The notes below the pieces were generated by a model. It searched no databases, was not told the origin of the DNA, and was given only the letters and a program-made list of their open reading frames with translations. DNA of 64,000 nt, taken from positions 124,001 to 188,000 of the forward strand of contig CAZRXG010000003.1 in NCBI GenBank assembly GCA_964603985.1, given 5' to 3'. The position numbers and the translations under genes were made by a program. Position 1 is the first letter of the stretch; each line of letters starts with the position of its first letter. Origin of the DNA: CAZRXG01 sp964603985. GTDB taxonomy: Bacteria; Chloroflexota; Anaerolineae; Aggregatilineales; UBA3940. Shown here one piece after another: positions 56,635-64,000 of this stretch.

Positions 56635-57828
56635 TCAGCGCAGGCTGAGCTGGTTGCGGGCGATGACGATGCGCTGGATTTCGCTCGTGCCCTCGTAGAT
56701 CTCGGTGACTTTGGCATCACGGAAGTAGCGCTCGATGGGATATTCCTTGCTGTAGCCCATCCCGCCGTGGATCTGGATCGCCTCGGTCGTCACCCACATG
56801 GCCGTCTCCGAGGCGTACAGCTTCGCCATCGCCGACTCAAGTGAGTAACGCCCGCCGGTTTTCTTGCAGCGCATCTTGGCAAGCGCCGCGTTGTAGATCA
56901 ACAGGCGTGAGGCTTCGATGCGGGTTTTCATGTCGGCGATCTTCTGCTGGATCATCTGGAAGGCCCCGATGGGCTGCCCGAACGCCTCGCGCTCGCGGGC
57001 GTACTGCACGCAGGCCTCATATGCGGCCTCGGCAATGCCAAGCGCCTGCGCCGCGATGCCGATGCGCCCCGCATCGAGAATTGACATCGCGATCTTGAAG
57101 CCATCTCCAGGCTTGCCGAGCACGTCCTCAAGGGGCGCTTCGTAGTCTTCGAAGATCAGCTCGCTGGTGGCCGAGGCCCGGATGCCCAGCTTAGGCTCTT
57201 TCTTGCCGCGCCCGAAGCCGGGGCGGCTGGCATCGAGCAGGAACGCGGTGACGCCCCGGTGCTTCTTCTCCGGCTCGGTCAATGTGAAAAGGACGATGTA
57301 GTCGGCGACCGGGCCGCTCGTCACCCAGCTTTTCAGCCCGTTGATGACGTAGTGCGTACCCGCCTCGTTGAGCACGGCACGCGACCGCATGGTACCGGCA
57401 TCGGAACCGGACATCGGCTCGGTGAGCGAATAAGCGCCAATCGCCTCACCGGAGGCAGCGGGAACCAGGTATTTCTGTTTCTGCTCCTCCGTCCCGAACC
57501 TGAGAATGCCATCGCAGTACAGTGAGTTATTGACCGACATGATCACACCGTGCGAGGCATCGGCTTTGGAGATTTCTTCAATTGACAGCACGTAGGCAAT
57601 CGTATCCAGGCCCGCGCCGCCGTACTCCTCCGGCACCTCAACGCCCATCAGGCCCAGCCTGCCCATCTCCTTGATGGTCTCGTATGGGAATTCACCGCTC
57701 TCGTCGAATTCAGCCGCAATGGGGGCGATCTTCTCCTGGGCGTACTTACGGGCCGTCTGCTGGATCATCTCGTGTTCAGGTGAGAGTGTCAGGCTCAGGC
57801 TCTCCGAGGGGGTTACGTCAACCGCCAT
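56635..57828 (-). CDS. Acyl-CoA dehydrogenase (short-chain/butyryl type)
   Basis: 397 residues. It oxidises an acyl-CoA to the enoyl-CoA with FAD, passing electrons to ETF. Motifs: YSLTEPMSGSDAGTMRSRA and YVINGLKSWVTSGPVADYIV (FAD/substrate), LGIRASATSELIFEDYEAPL, AFGQPIGAFQMIQQKIADMK, QIHGGMGYSKEYPIERYFRD and VTEIYEGTSEIQRIVIARNQ, where the Glu of YEGTSE is the usual catalytic base. Chain length is unclear; short- or branched-chain substrates are likely given the carboxylase behind it. The ATG at 57828 has AAGGAG upstream. It heads the leftward operon leading to the propionyl-CoA-type carboxylase. Confidence 0.94.
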   Translation of the reverse strand: MAVDVTPSESLSLTLSPEHEMIQQTARKYAQEKIAPIAAEFDESGEFPYETIKEMGRLGLMGVEVPEEYGGAGLDTIAYVLSIEEISKADASHGVIMSVNNSLYCDGILRFGTEEQKQKYLVPAASGEAIGAYSLTEPMSGSDAGTMRSRAVLNEAGTHYVINGLKSWVTSGPVADYIVLFTLTEPEKKHRGVTAFLLDASRPGFGRGKKEPKLGIRASATSELIFEDYEAPLEDVLGKPGDGFKIAMSILDAGRIGIAAQALGIAEAAYEACVQYAREREAFGQPIGAFQMIQQKIADMKTRIEASRLLIYNAALAKMRCKKTGGRYSLESAMAKLYASETAMWVTTEAIQIHGGMGYSKEYPIERYFRDAKVTEIYEGTSEIQRIVIARNQLSLR

Positions 57829-58033
57829 GTGGCATACTCCTTTGGGGAAATAAAAGGTGTGGCTACTCTGGCCGTGCATGCCCGGATTGTGGGCCGCCAG
57901 GCGTGAAGAATACGACTTCTCACCTGCCGCCTGCCTCAATCAAAATAGCCTCACCTAGACCAAATTGCCGTCTGCGAGCACAGGCATTATAGCATCCGGC
58001 AGGCGGAAGGTCTAAATCGAGGCCGGTAGGGGC

Positions 58034-59848
58034 TTATTCACCAATGCCGGGTAGAGGCAACACGTCCATCTCCAGCGCCGGGACGTGGAACAGGTACCAG
58101 CCGTACTCGGCACCGAAGCCACGGCCCGTCCTGGCCTTACCACTGGGGTTATCAGGCAGATCGCCCTGTAGCGCGTCCGGCAGCGTGCTGATGGTTCGCT
58201 GCCCCGGAGCCATCGCTGCCGCGCGCCGGGCGTGGGCCACCGCCTGCGCCTGCTGGCCCGCGTGCGCCTCCAGCACGGCAAGGTTGGCCCAGTTCAAAGC
58301 GTAGGCAGGCTCGCGTGCCAGCGCGGCCCGGTAGGCCGATATCGCCTCCTCCAGCGCAGCATCGTCGCCTGCGATACCGGCCTGCCCCTTCGCATACGCC
58401 GCCTGGAACGCGTAGATCACCATCGCCGGGTCGCGCCGACTGGCCCGCCCGAAGTGTCTGGCTGCCGCCTGCCAGTCCTCCAGATAAGCAGCGTAGACGC
58501 CATCGACGGCGGCCAGCTCGCCCGGTATCTGCATGCCCCATATCCCGACGCTCATCACGACCAGCAGCGGCGCAACGCCGCGCCGGAGCGTTGCTTGCCA
58601 GCGCGGGACGGCTGCCTGCGCCGGAGTGGGCGAAAGGACACTCCACATCCACAGGGCCAGGGTCGAGACCCCCGGCAAGAAGGTCATGTCGAACATCCCG
58701 ACGGAGAACAACCCTGCACCCAGCGTCCCCGCTATAATGGCCCGCCAGCGCTGCTCCCGATCACCTTCCTGCCACGCCCGCCGGATCGCCCGGCCCGCCG
58801 CAACAAACACCCATCCCAGGGGGATCACCCCCACGATCCCCGTCTCTGCGGCCACGTAGAGGATCACGTTGTGGGGATGCGCGTGCACCGTCTCAGGCGG
58901 GACGCTGATTTCCTGCATCATGCGCGAGCCGAAGGTCATCGGCCCCCACCCCACGACAGGCCGCTCGGTGAAGGCGAGCCAGCCCGTGCGCCATAGCTGG
59001 ATGCGTTTCGCCAGGCTGCCGTGAGTGGAGTGGAAAAACTGGCTGCGGATCAACGGGGCCACGACTATGAGCACTGCGACCAGGAACGCGAGCATAATTA
59101 TCCAGGGCAACCACGCCTTCAGCCCGCGTTGCAGAAGCCTGTCCCTCTCCGACGCAATCACCAGCCCCAGGAACGTGACGGCACTGACGGCGGCCCCAAC
59201 CCAGGCCGAGCGCGCCCCGGTCAGGATCAGCGTGACGCCGAACAGGATCAACCACACGCCAGACACAATACGCCCCGGCCAGCCGGAGGCCCGGATAAGC
59301 CACCACAGGGCCAGCACCCCGGCCATCAACAGCACCGTCCCGAATGGGTTAGGGTTGCCCAGGACGCTGGTCGGGCGGGGCGGCGCCACCCCGGTGGGGT
59401 AGCCCGATGATCGCCACCACGCCCACACCTGGTACAGGCCGATCAGGGTGATTGCCGTCAGCGTGGCGAACAGAGCGCGCTCCAGCCGGGCACGCCCGGC
59501 CTCCGAGGCAGCCACATCGGCGGCGACCCAGTAGGCGAGGGTGAGCGCCGCCCAGTAGCCGATCTGCGTCAGGCTGCGGCGCGGATCGAGCGAGAACGCC
59601 GCCGACAGGAGCAAGGCCCCGCCCATCGCCAGCAGCGGCGGGACAAGCACCGGCCACCTGCGGGACTGCCCGGCACCCCGAAACAGCCACCACGTCCCAA
59701 CAGCCGCCATCAAGACCAGGGTGATGATCTCCAGACGCGGCGCCACCAGGCCATTGAGGGTCCCGGCGATGCCAACCCCATACGTGACCAGCAGCACCGT
59801 CACAACATCACGCCCGATGTAAAGCCAGTTGATGCTACGAAAGCGCAT
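58034..59848 (-). CDS. O-antigen ligase/polymerase-like membrane protein with TPR C-terminus
   Basis: 604 residues. About twelve transmembrane helices fill 1-445. The Wzy_C/O-antigen-ligase pattern is visible: TERPVVGWGPMTFGSRM followed by HAHPHNVILYVAAETGIVGV (the H-N-x-x-L-x-x-x-x-E-x-G loop), with TLILTGARSAWVGAAVSAVT ahead. The C-terminal 150 residues contain TPR-like repeats (YAAYLEDWQAAARHFGRASR, ISAYRAALAREPAYALNWAN, LAVLEAHAGQQAQAVAHARR). Such proteins polymerise or ligate surface polysaccharide repeat units; the actual glycan is unknown. GAGAGGATT lies before the ATG. It is 27 nt downstream of the amidase. Confidence 0.85.
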   Translation of the reverse strand: MRFRSINWLYIGRDVVTVLLVTYGVGIAGTLNGLVAPRLEIITLVLMAAVGTWWLFRGAGQSRRWPVLVPPLLAMGGALLLSAAFSLDPRRSLTQIGYWAALTLAYWVAADVAASEAGRARLERALFATLTAITLIGLYQVWAWWRSSGYPTGVAPPRPTSVLGNPNPFGTVLLMAGVLALWWLIRASGWPGRIVSGVWLILFGVTLILTGARSAWVGAAVSAVTFLGLVIASERDRLLQRGLKAWLPWIIMLAFLVAVLIVVAPLIRSQFFHSTHGSLAKRIQLWRTGWLAFTERPVVGWGPMTFGSRMMQEISVPPETVHAHPHNVILYVAAETGIVGVIPLGWVFVAAGRAIRRAWQEGDREQRWRAIIAGTLGAGLFSVGMFDMTFLPGVSTLALWMWSVLSPTPAQAAVPRWQATLRRGVAPLLVVMSVGIWGMQIPGELAAVDGVYAAYLEDWQAAARHFGRASRRDPAMVIYAFQAAYAKGQAGIAGDDAALEEAISAYRAALAREPAYALNWANLAVLEAHAGQQAQAVAHARRAAAMAPGQRTISTLPDALQGDLPDNPSGKARTGRGFGAEYGWYLFHVPALEMDVLPLPGIGE

Positions 59849-59875
59849 GGCCCAATCCTCTCACGGTGAGTTATG

Positions 59876-61246
59876 TCACAGGGCGGGGTGCTGCCTGTGC
59901 CAACCGGTAATTTGTTGGTAGGCGTGTGCCACCTGGGTGAGAACCGCCTCCCCCGCCGCGACAAGCTGCACGCCAACCGGAAACCCCTCGGTCGTGAACC
60001 CGCACGGCGTCGAGAGGGCCGGTAAACCGCTCAGGCTGAACGGATAGGTGAAGCGCAGCAGCTCCCTGGCTGCCGAAGGCCCTTCGCTGCCCTCTAGCCT
60101 GTGCGACGGCACGGGTACTGTGGGCAGCGCCAGCACGTCGACGCGGTCGCGGAACAGCGCTTCCAGCGCCTGCCGCCACTCGCGCCCAAGCTGGCGCGCC
60201 AGCGCATAATCGACCCCGGAGTGCCCCGTCCCCCACTCCAGGCGCACCCGCACGTCGTCGCCGAAGCGCTCAGGTTCGGCCTCAAGCCGTTCGCGGTGAT
60301 AAGCCGCCGCGTCCGACAGGCTGATCACCTGGGCGGCGCGCCGGATGTCGGGTGTCATCGACAGCCTGACCCTGACGACCTGCATTCCCTGATCGGCCAG
60401 CGTGTTGACAGCGCCCTGCACGGACTCAACGATCTGAAAGTCCGTCTCCTGCCAGAAGAAATCATCTTCAGGCAGCCCCAGCCGTAGGCCCTCGACAGGC
60501 TCCTTAAGCCGATCCACGCACCGCGCGGGCGTCAACTGCTGCGCGTCCAGCACGTCAAGCATCAGGGCGACATCCTCGGCGGTGTGCGCCATCGGGCCGA
60601 CGGTGTCCAGCGTCCAGCTCATCGGTACGACACCACGCGTGCTGACCCGCCCGATCCCCGGCCTGATGCCCGTCAGCCCGCACAGCGCCGCCGGCTCCCG
60701 CACCGAGCCGCCGGTATCTGTCCCCAATGCGCCCAGGCACAGGGAGGCCGCCACCGCCGCCGCAGAGCCACCACTCGACCCACCGGGGCTGTAGTCACGA
60801 TTCCAGGGATTGCGTGCCGGGCCGTAGTGCGGATTCACATTCGTTGCACCGATGGCGTACTCGTGCAGGTGTGTCTTACCGACGATGATCGCCCCGGCAG
60901 ACTTCAACTGTAGCGTCACGTCCGCGTCCCCGGCGGCGACGTGTTCGCGCAGGAAGTCGCTTCCTGCCGTCGTCGGGACGCCCGCCACGTCGATCAGGTC
61001 TTTGATGCCCACCGGGATGCCGTGCAGCGGCCCCCAATCCTCTCCTCGCTGGATCGCCTCGGCTGCGCTGCGGGCTTCTTCCTGGGCCTGATCGTCCATC
61101 ACGCTTAGGAAGGCGTTAAGCGCGGGGTTCAGGCGCTCGATGCGTGCCAGGCAGGCTTCGATTAGCTCAGTGGGCGAAAGCTGCTTCTCTTTGATCAGGG
61201 TGGCTGCGTCGGCCAATGTCAGGTTAACAAGCTGATTTTCATCCAT
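59876..61246 (-). CDS. Amidase (amidase-signature family, GatA-like)
   Basis: 456 residues. The Ser-cisSer-Lys triad is present: Lys in GIPVGIKDLIDVAGVPTTAG, and the serines in NRDYSPGGSSGGSAAAVAAS, LGTDTGGSVREPAALCG. The end, AFLSVMDDQAQEEA to LPALSTPCGFTTEGFPVGVQ, is normal for amidases. No gatB or gatC lies nearby, so it need not be the tRNA amidotransferase; a free amidase acting on an unknown amide is as likely. The ATG at 61246 has AAGGTGGAAG directly upstream. It diverges from the NuoEF gene over a 101-bp gap that contains the palindrome at 61296-61307. Confidence 0.88.
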   Translation of the reverse strand: MDENQLVNLTLADAATLIKEKQLSPTELIEACLARIERLNPALNAFLSVMDDQAQEEARSAAEAIQRGEDWGPLHGIPVGIKDLIDVAGVPTTAGSDFLREHVAAGDADVTLQLKSAGAIIVGKTHLHEYAIGATNVNPHYGPARNPWNRDYSPGGSSGGSAAAVAASLCLGALGTDTGGSVREPAALCGLTGIRPGIGRVSTRGVVPMSWTLDTVGPMAHTAEDVALMLDVLDAQQLTPARCVDRLKEPVEGLRLGLPEDDFFWQETDFQIVESVQGAVNTLADQGMQVVRVRLSMTPDIRRAAQVISLSDAAAYHRERLEAEPERFGDDVRVRLEWGTGHSGVDYALARQLGREWRQALEALFRDRVDVLALPTVPVPSHRLEGSEGPSAARELLRFTYPFSLSGLPALSTPCGFTTEGFPVGVQLVAAGEAVLTQVAHAYQQITGWHRQHPAL

Positions 61247-61295
61247 CTTCCACCTTGCTCTATTTACACGAATCACCAGTTTGATGTATTCTCAT

Positions 61296-61307
61296 ATTGT
61301 ATACAAT
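61296..61307. promoter_or_regulatory. 12-bp perfect palindrome between the amidase and formate dehydrogenase operons, putative operator
   Basis: ATTGTATACAAT; its core TTGTATACAA also forms the centre of the 28-bp palindrome at 15310-15337. It contains TACAAT -10-like boxes on both strands and lies about 40-50 bases from both divergent starts. TTGATG at 61281-61286 could act as a short-spaced -35. A GntR/FadR-type dimer is a plausible binder. Confidence 0.5.
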
Positions 61308-61347
61308 GATTGTAAACCGCCTACCACGGTGAAGGAAGTAGACAGGT

Positions 61348-63081
61348 ATGAGCACCAACTCTGGTCTGGACCTATCTTTGCTCGAACCCGTGCTCGAAAA
61401 GTACCAGGGCGGGGGAAAGGCCCAACTTCTCCCCGCCCTCCATGCTGCTCAACGCATCTACACCTATCTCCCTGAGCCTGCGTTGGTCGCAATCGGCCAG
61501 GCTCTTCGAGTTCCACTCTCCGAAATATACGGCGTGGTTGAATTTTACACCATGTTCTACACCGAGCCTGTCGGCAAGCGCATCATCCGGGTATGCACCG
61601 ATCCGGCGTGCGCGATTGCCGGGGCCGAGGAGCTGGTGGAGGCCATCCGCCACCGCGCGGGCATTCGTCCAGGTGAGACCAGCGCCGACGGTGAGGTGAC
61701 CATCGAGCGTGTGCCCTGCCTCGGCCTGTGCGATCAGGCTCCCGGCGTGCTGGTCGACGAGGAGGCTTTTGTACGCGTGACGCCCGGCGATGTCGAACGG
61801 CTCTTCGCCGCCGACGCCACGCCCTCCGAGCTCCGGGTCACCGGCAAGCCCCGGCTCCTGACCCGCCGCATCGGACAGCTTCCCCCGACCGACCTGGCCG
61901 CCAACCGCGCCGAGGGGGCGTTCAGCGCCCTGGAGAAAGCACTGACCCGGATGACGCCGGAGGAGGTCATTGAGGAGGTGAAAGCCTCGAACCTCGTGGG
62001 GCGGGGCGGGGCGGCTTTTCCAACCGGGCTGAAGATGCAGTTCACGCGCGGCGCGGGGAGCGAGCCTAAATACGTCATCTGCAACGCCGACGAGAGCGAG
62101 CCGGGGACGTTCAAAGACCGTGCGCTGATGGAGGGCGACCCCTTCCGCGTGTTGGAGGGAACGGCCCTCTGCGGCTACGCAATCGGGGCGTCGAAGGGAT
62201 ACATCTTCATCCGCGGCGAGTACCCGCAGGCCAGACGAATCCTGCAGGCGGCGGTTGACAGCGCCATCGACGCCGGGCTGCTGGGCGAGGGTATCCTCGG
62301 CACGGACTTCGACTTCGACGTTGAGATCCGGGTGGGCGCGGGAGCGTACATCTGCGGCGAGGAAACGGCCCTCTTTGAGGCCATCGAGGGTAAGCGCGGC
62401 TTCCCGCGCGTCAAGCCCCCCTTCCCGACAACACACGGAGTGTTTGGAAAACCGACCGCCATCAACAACGTCGAGACGCTGTCTACCCTGCCTGACATCA
62501 TCGCCAACGGCGGTGAGTGGCTCAGGCAGTTTGGAACGGATAAATCAACCGGCGTCAAGCTCTTCTGCGTGAGCGGGCACGTCAGGCAGCCGGGCGTCGT
62601 CGAGGCCCCCTTCGGTGTCCCGGTTCGCGAGCTTGTCGAGCAGCACTGCGAGGGCTTCGACGGTACACCCCAGGCCATCTTGATGGGCGGCGCGGCGGGC
62701 GGCTTCCTGACTCCCGACCAGTTCGACACCCCGCTGACCTTCGAGGATTTGCAGCCGCTCGGCGCGCCGATTGGCTCAGGTGTGATCATGGTGTTCAACG
62801 ACACCGTCGACATGCGCCAGGTGCTCCAGGGGATCGCGCACTTCTTCGCGCATGAGTCGTGCGGCAAGTGCTACCCCTGCCAGCTTGGCACCCAGCGCCA
62901 GATGGAGATCCTGGATCGGGTGGCCGCCGGGCAGGCGAAGGTGGGTGATACTGCCCGTCTGCAAGACATCGGCCTTACGATGACCGACGCATCACTGTGC
63001 GGTCTGGGCCAGACGGCTGGCGCGGCGGTTTTAAGTGCGTTGAAGCTGTGGCCGGGGTTGGTCGGAGAGAACGGCGCGTGA
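61348..63081 (+). CDS. NuoE-NuoF fusion: NADH-binding (beta/gamma) subunit of an NAD-linked formate dehydrogenase
   Basis: 577 residues. About 1-160 is a NuoE-type thioredoxin-like [2Fe-2S] domain: IYGVVEFYTMFYTEPVGKRI, CTDPACAIAG and ERVPCLGLCDQAPGVLVDEE (C-x4-C ... C-x3-C). About 195-577 is NuoF: VGRGGAAFPTGLKMQFTRG (NADH), NADESEPGTFKDRALMEGDP (FMN), GAGAYICGEETALFEAIEGK, and ESCGKCYPCQLGTQRQM with the fourth Cys in SLCGLG ([4Fe-4S]). Complex I has these as separate genes; a fused chain followed by fdhD and a molybdopterin-type catalytic gene points to a soluble formate dehydrogenase instead. GAAGGAAG lies before the ATG. Stop overlaps the fdhD start. Confidence 0.88.
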   Translation: MSTNSGLDLSLLEPVLEKYQGGGKAQLLPALHAAQRIYTYLPEPALVAIGQALRVPLSEIYGVVEFYTMFYTEPVGKRIIRVCTDPACAIAGAEELVEAIRHRAGIRPGETSADGEVTIERVPCLGLCDQAPGVLVDEEAFVRVTPGDVERLFAADATPSELRVTGKPRLLTRRIGQLPPTDLAANRAEGAFSALEKALTRMTPEEVIEEVKASNLVGRGGAAFPTGLKMQFTRGAGSEPKYVICNADESEPGTFKDRALMEGDPFRVLEGTALCGYAIGASKGYIFIRGEYPQARRILQAAVDSAIDAGLLGEGILGTDFDFDVEIRVGAGAYICGEETALFEAIEGKRGFPRVKPPFPTTHGVFGKPTAINNVETLSTLPDIIANGGEWLRQFGTDKSTGVKLFCVSGHVRQPGVVEAPFGVPVRELVEQHCEGFDGTPQAILMGGAAGGFLTPDQFDTPLTFEDLQPLGAPIGSGVIMVFNDTVDMRQVLQGIAHFFAHESCGKCYPCQLGTQRQMEILDRVAAGQAKVGDTARLQDIGLTMTDASLCGLGQTAGAAVLSALKLWPGLVGENGA

Positions 63082-63923
63082 AGGCAACCGACGAACGGGA
63101 TGTGTGCGGGGGAACAGTTCCCATCAGCTACACCACGATCACCCGCAAGGGCCGACAGGCTGTCGACGCCGGGGTGATCGTGGAGCGGCTGGTGTCGTTC
63201 TTTGTGAACGGGCAAGAGCTGCTGACCAGTATGGCGACACCCTGCCAGCAGGACGCGCACGCACTGGGCTTTCTCGCCAACGAGGGCATCATTCACTCGA
63301 TGGACGACGTGCGCGCCGTTCACGTCTGTCCCGGCAGTTCGTGCGTCGATGTCTGGCTGGCTTATGCCGATTTCGAGCCGCCGGGCCGTGTGATCGTGAC
63401 CTCCGGCTGCGGCGGTGGTGTGACGTTCAATGACCCATCTACCACCTTTGAGCAGCTGGAGTCGGAGATGCGGGTCACGCCGGAGCGGCTGTGGGAGATG
63501 ATGGATCAGCTTCACAAGTCAGCCGTGCTGTACAGCCGGGCAGGGGGCGTGCACGCTTCAGGTCTCGGCGACGGCAAACGACTGCTCCTCACTGCCGAGG
63601 ATGTGGGCCGCCACAACACGCTCGATAAACTGCGCGGTCTCGCGCTCCAGGCCAACATTGACACCCGCGACTGCGTGATCCTGACGACGGGCCGTATCAG
63701 TTCGGAGATGATCGGCAAGGCGCGCCGCATGGGAGTGCCCATCGTCTGTTCGCATACCTCACCGACCAGCCTCTCAATCGGCCTCGCCAATGAGTGGAAT
63801 ATCACGCTGATCGGCTACCTGCGCCGCAACAGCATGAACCTATATACGCACCCTGAGCGTATTCAGCCAGAAGAGACGGTTGCCTCACCCGACGGGAGGC
63901 AGAGGAGAACACCGAATGTCTGA
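63078..63923 (+). CDS. fdhD: Formate dehydrogenase accessory sulfurtransferase
   Basis: 281 residues. FdhD transfers sulfur from a cysteine desulfurase to the molybdenum/tungsten cofactor of formate dehydrogenases and is needed for their activity. Motifs: LLTSMATPCQQDAHALGFLA NEGII (N-terminal core), VIVTSGCGGGVTF, SRAGGVHASGLGD, TAEDVGRHNTLDKLRGLAL and TTGRISSEMIGKARRMGVPI. The Cys pair seen in E. coli (C-x-x-C) is reduced to one here (S-G-C-G-G-G). The GTG at 63078 overlaps the preceding stop (GTGA), showing translational coupling. The next gene starts eight bases before its stop. Confidence 0.94.
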   Translation: MKATDERDVCGGTVPISYTTITRKGRQAVDAGVIVERLVSFFVNGQELLTSMATPCQQDAHALGFLANEGIIHSMDDVRAVHVCPGSSCVDVWLAYADFEPPGRVIVTSGCGGGVTFNDPSTTFEQLESEMRVTPERLWEMMDQLHKSAVLYSRAGGVHASGLGDGKRLLLTAEDVGRHNTLDKLRGLALQANIDTRDCVILTTGRISSEMIGKARRMGVPIVCSHTSPTSLSIGLANEWNITLIGYLRRNSMNLYTHPERIQPEETVASPDGRQRRTPNV

Positions 63924-64000
63924 CACCGACACGAGCGAGACCATCCATCTGACCATCGACGGTCAGGGAGTCAACGTGCCGCCCGGAACGACGATCCTGG
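63916..64000 (+). CDS. Formate dehydrogenase catalytic (alpha) subunit, N-terminal part
   Basis: Only 28 codons are in the window: MSDTDTSETIHLTIDGQGVN then VPPGTTIL. The pattern I-x-L-T-I-D-G-x-x-V-x-V-P-P-G-T-T-I-L is the beginning of a [2Fe-2S] ferredoxin-like domain as found at the N-terminus of NuoG and of NAD-linked formate dehydrogenase alpha subunits. After a NuoEF fusion and fdhD, the formate dehydrogenase reading is much more likely than complex I. AGAGGAG lies before the ATG, which overlaps the fdhD stop. Confidence 0.7.
   Translation, partial: MSDTDTSETIHLTIDGQGVNVPPGTTIL

Noticed and set aside
61348..63081. Complex I subunits NuoE/NuoF
   Set aside because: The fused chain, the overlapping fdhD and the absence of nuoA-D upstream favour formate dehydrogenase; only the sequence beyond the window can settle it.
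1..64000. tRNA, rRNA, CRISPR arrays, complete insertion sequences or prophage genes
   Set aside because: I looked through the gaps and found no cloverleaf, rRNA-like, repeat-spacer, transposase or phage signature; short or degenerate cases could be missed by eye.

Overview
The window is a GC-rich, densely packed bacterial chromosome segment. Gene content suggests a member of the Chloroflexota (Anaerolineae-like). Hints are secreted proteins with YYxxxGG-FGFPLT repeats, a helicase-C-like protein without a helicase core, a CoaE carrying a C-terminal extension, proline/acidic linkers behind lipoboxes, and a fused NuoE-NuoF chain. This is inference from protein style, not a database match. No rRNA, tRNA or CRISPR array was recognised.

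Layout. 1-7.5 kb: a leftward block (lipid kinase, helicase-C-like protein, lipoprotein hydrolase, M28 peptidase, sugar-nucleotide epimerase, XRE regulator, AAG glycosylase, partial fabI). 7.5-19.5 kb: a rightward, visibly more AT-rich accessory region. It holds three paralogous lipoprotein binding proteins without a transporter, then a Cache/HAMP histidine kinase and two output-less response regulators. A discoidin-like membrane protein follows, and then a ribose-type ABC operon (binding protein, single-domain ATPase, permease) that contains a sulfatase-modifying-factor gene relic. Long intergenic stretches here carry palindromic operators and hairpins.

19.5-33.7 kb: housekeeping genes. These are an FHA protein, infC-rpmI-rplT with an L20-leader-like structure, cysS, a SpoU methyltransferase, yjbQ, yvcK, then gap-pgk-(Ser/Thr kinase)-tpiA, a degenerate M50-like membrane protein, and upp with a polyprenyl-phosphate glycosyl-1-phosphate transferase. 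33.7-51.3 kb: a LysM lipoprotein, a Nudix enzyme, a large FAD/Fe-S oxidoreductase, an ADP-ribosylglycohydrolase, a nitrilase-family enzyme, coaE, mutS, fhs, mobA and nth.

51.4-57.8 kb: a leftward acyl-CoA catabolism operon of acyl-CoA dehydrogenase, a zinc dehydrogenase broken by a 61-bp insertion, a small membrane protein, and the carboxyltransferase, biotin carboxylase and biotin carrier of a propionyl-CoA-type carboxylase. 57.8-64 kb: an O-antigen-ligase-like protein and an amidase, then (rightward) a NuoEF-type subunit, fdhD and the start of a [2Fe-2S] catalytic subunit, read as an NAD-linked formate dehydrogenase. With fhs and mobA this makes formate/C1 metabolism a theme of the right half.

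Best candidate for an undescribed system: the three orphan binding lipoproteins coupled to one histidine kinase and two stand-alone receiver proteins (8.1-14.1 kb). Other points of note are the 61-bp disruption of the dehydrogenase, the 28-bp palindromic operator whose decamer core recurs before the formate dehydrogenase operon, and the sulfatase-modifying-factor relic inside the sugar ABC operon.
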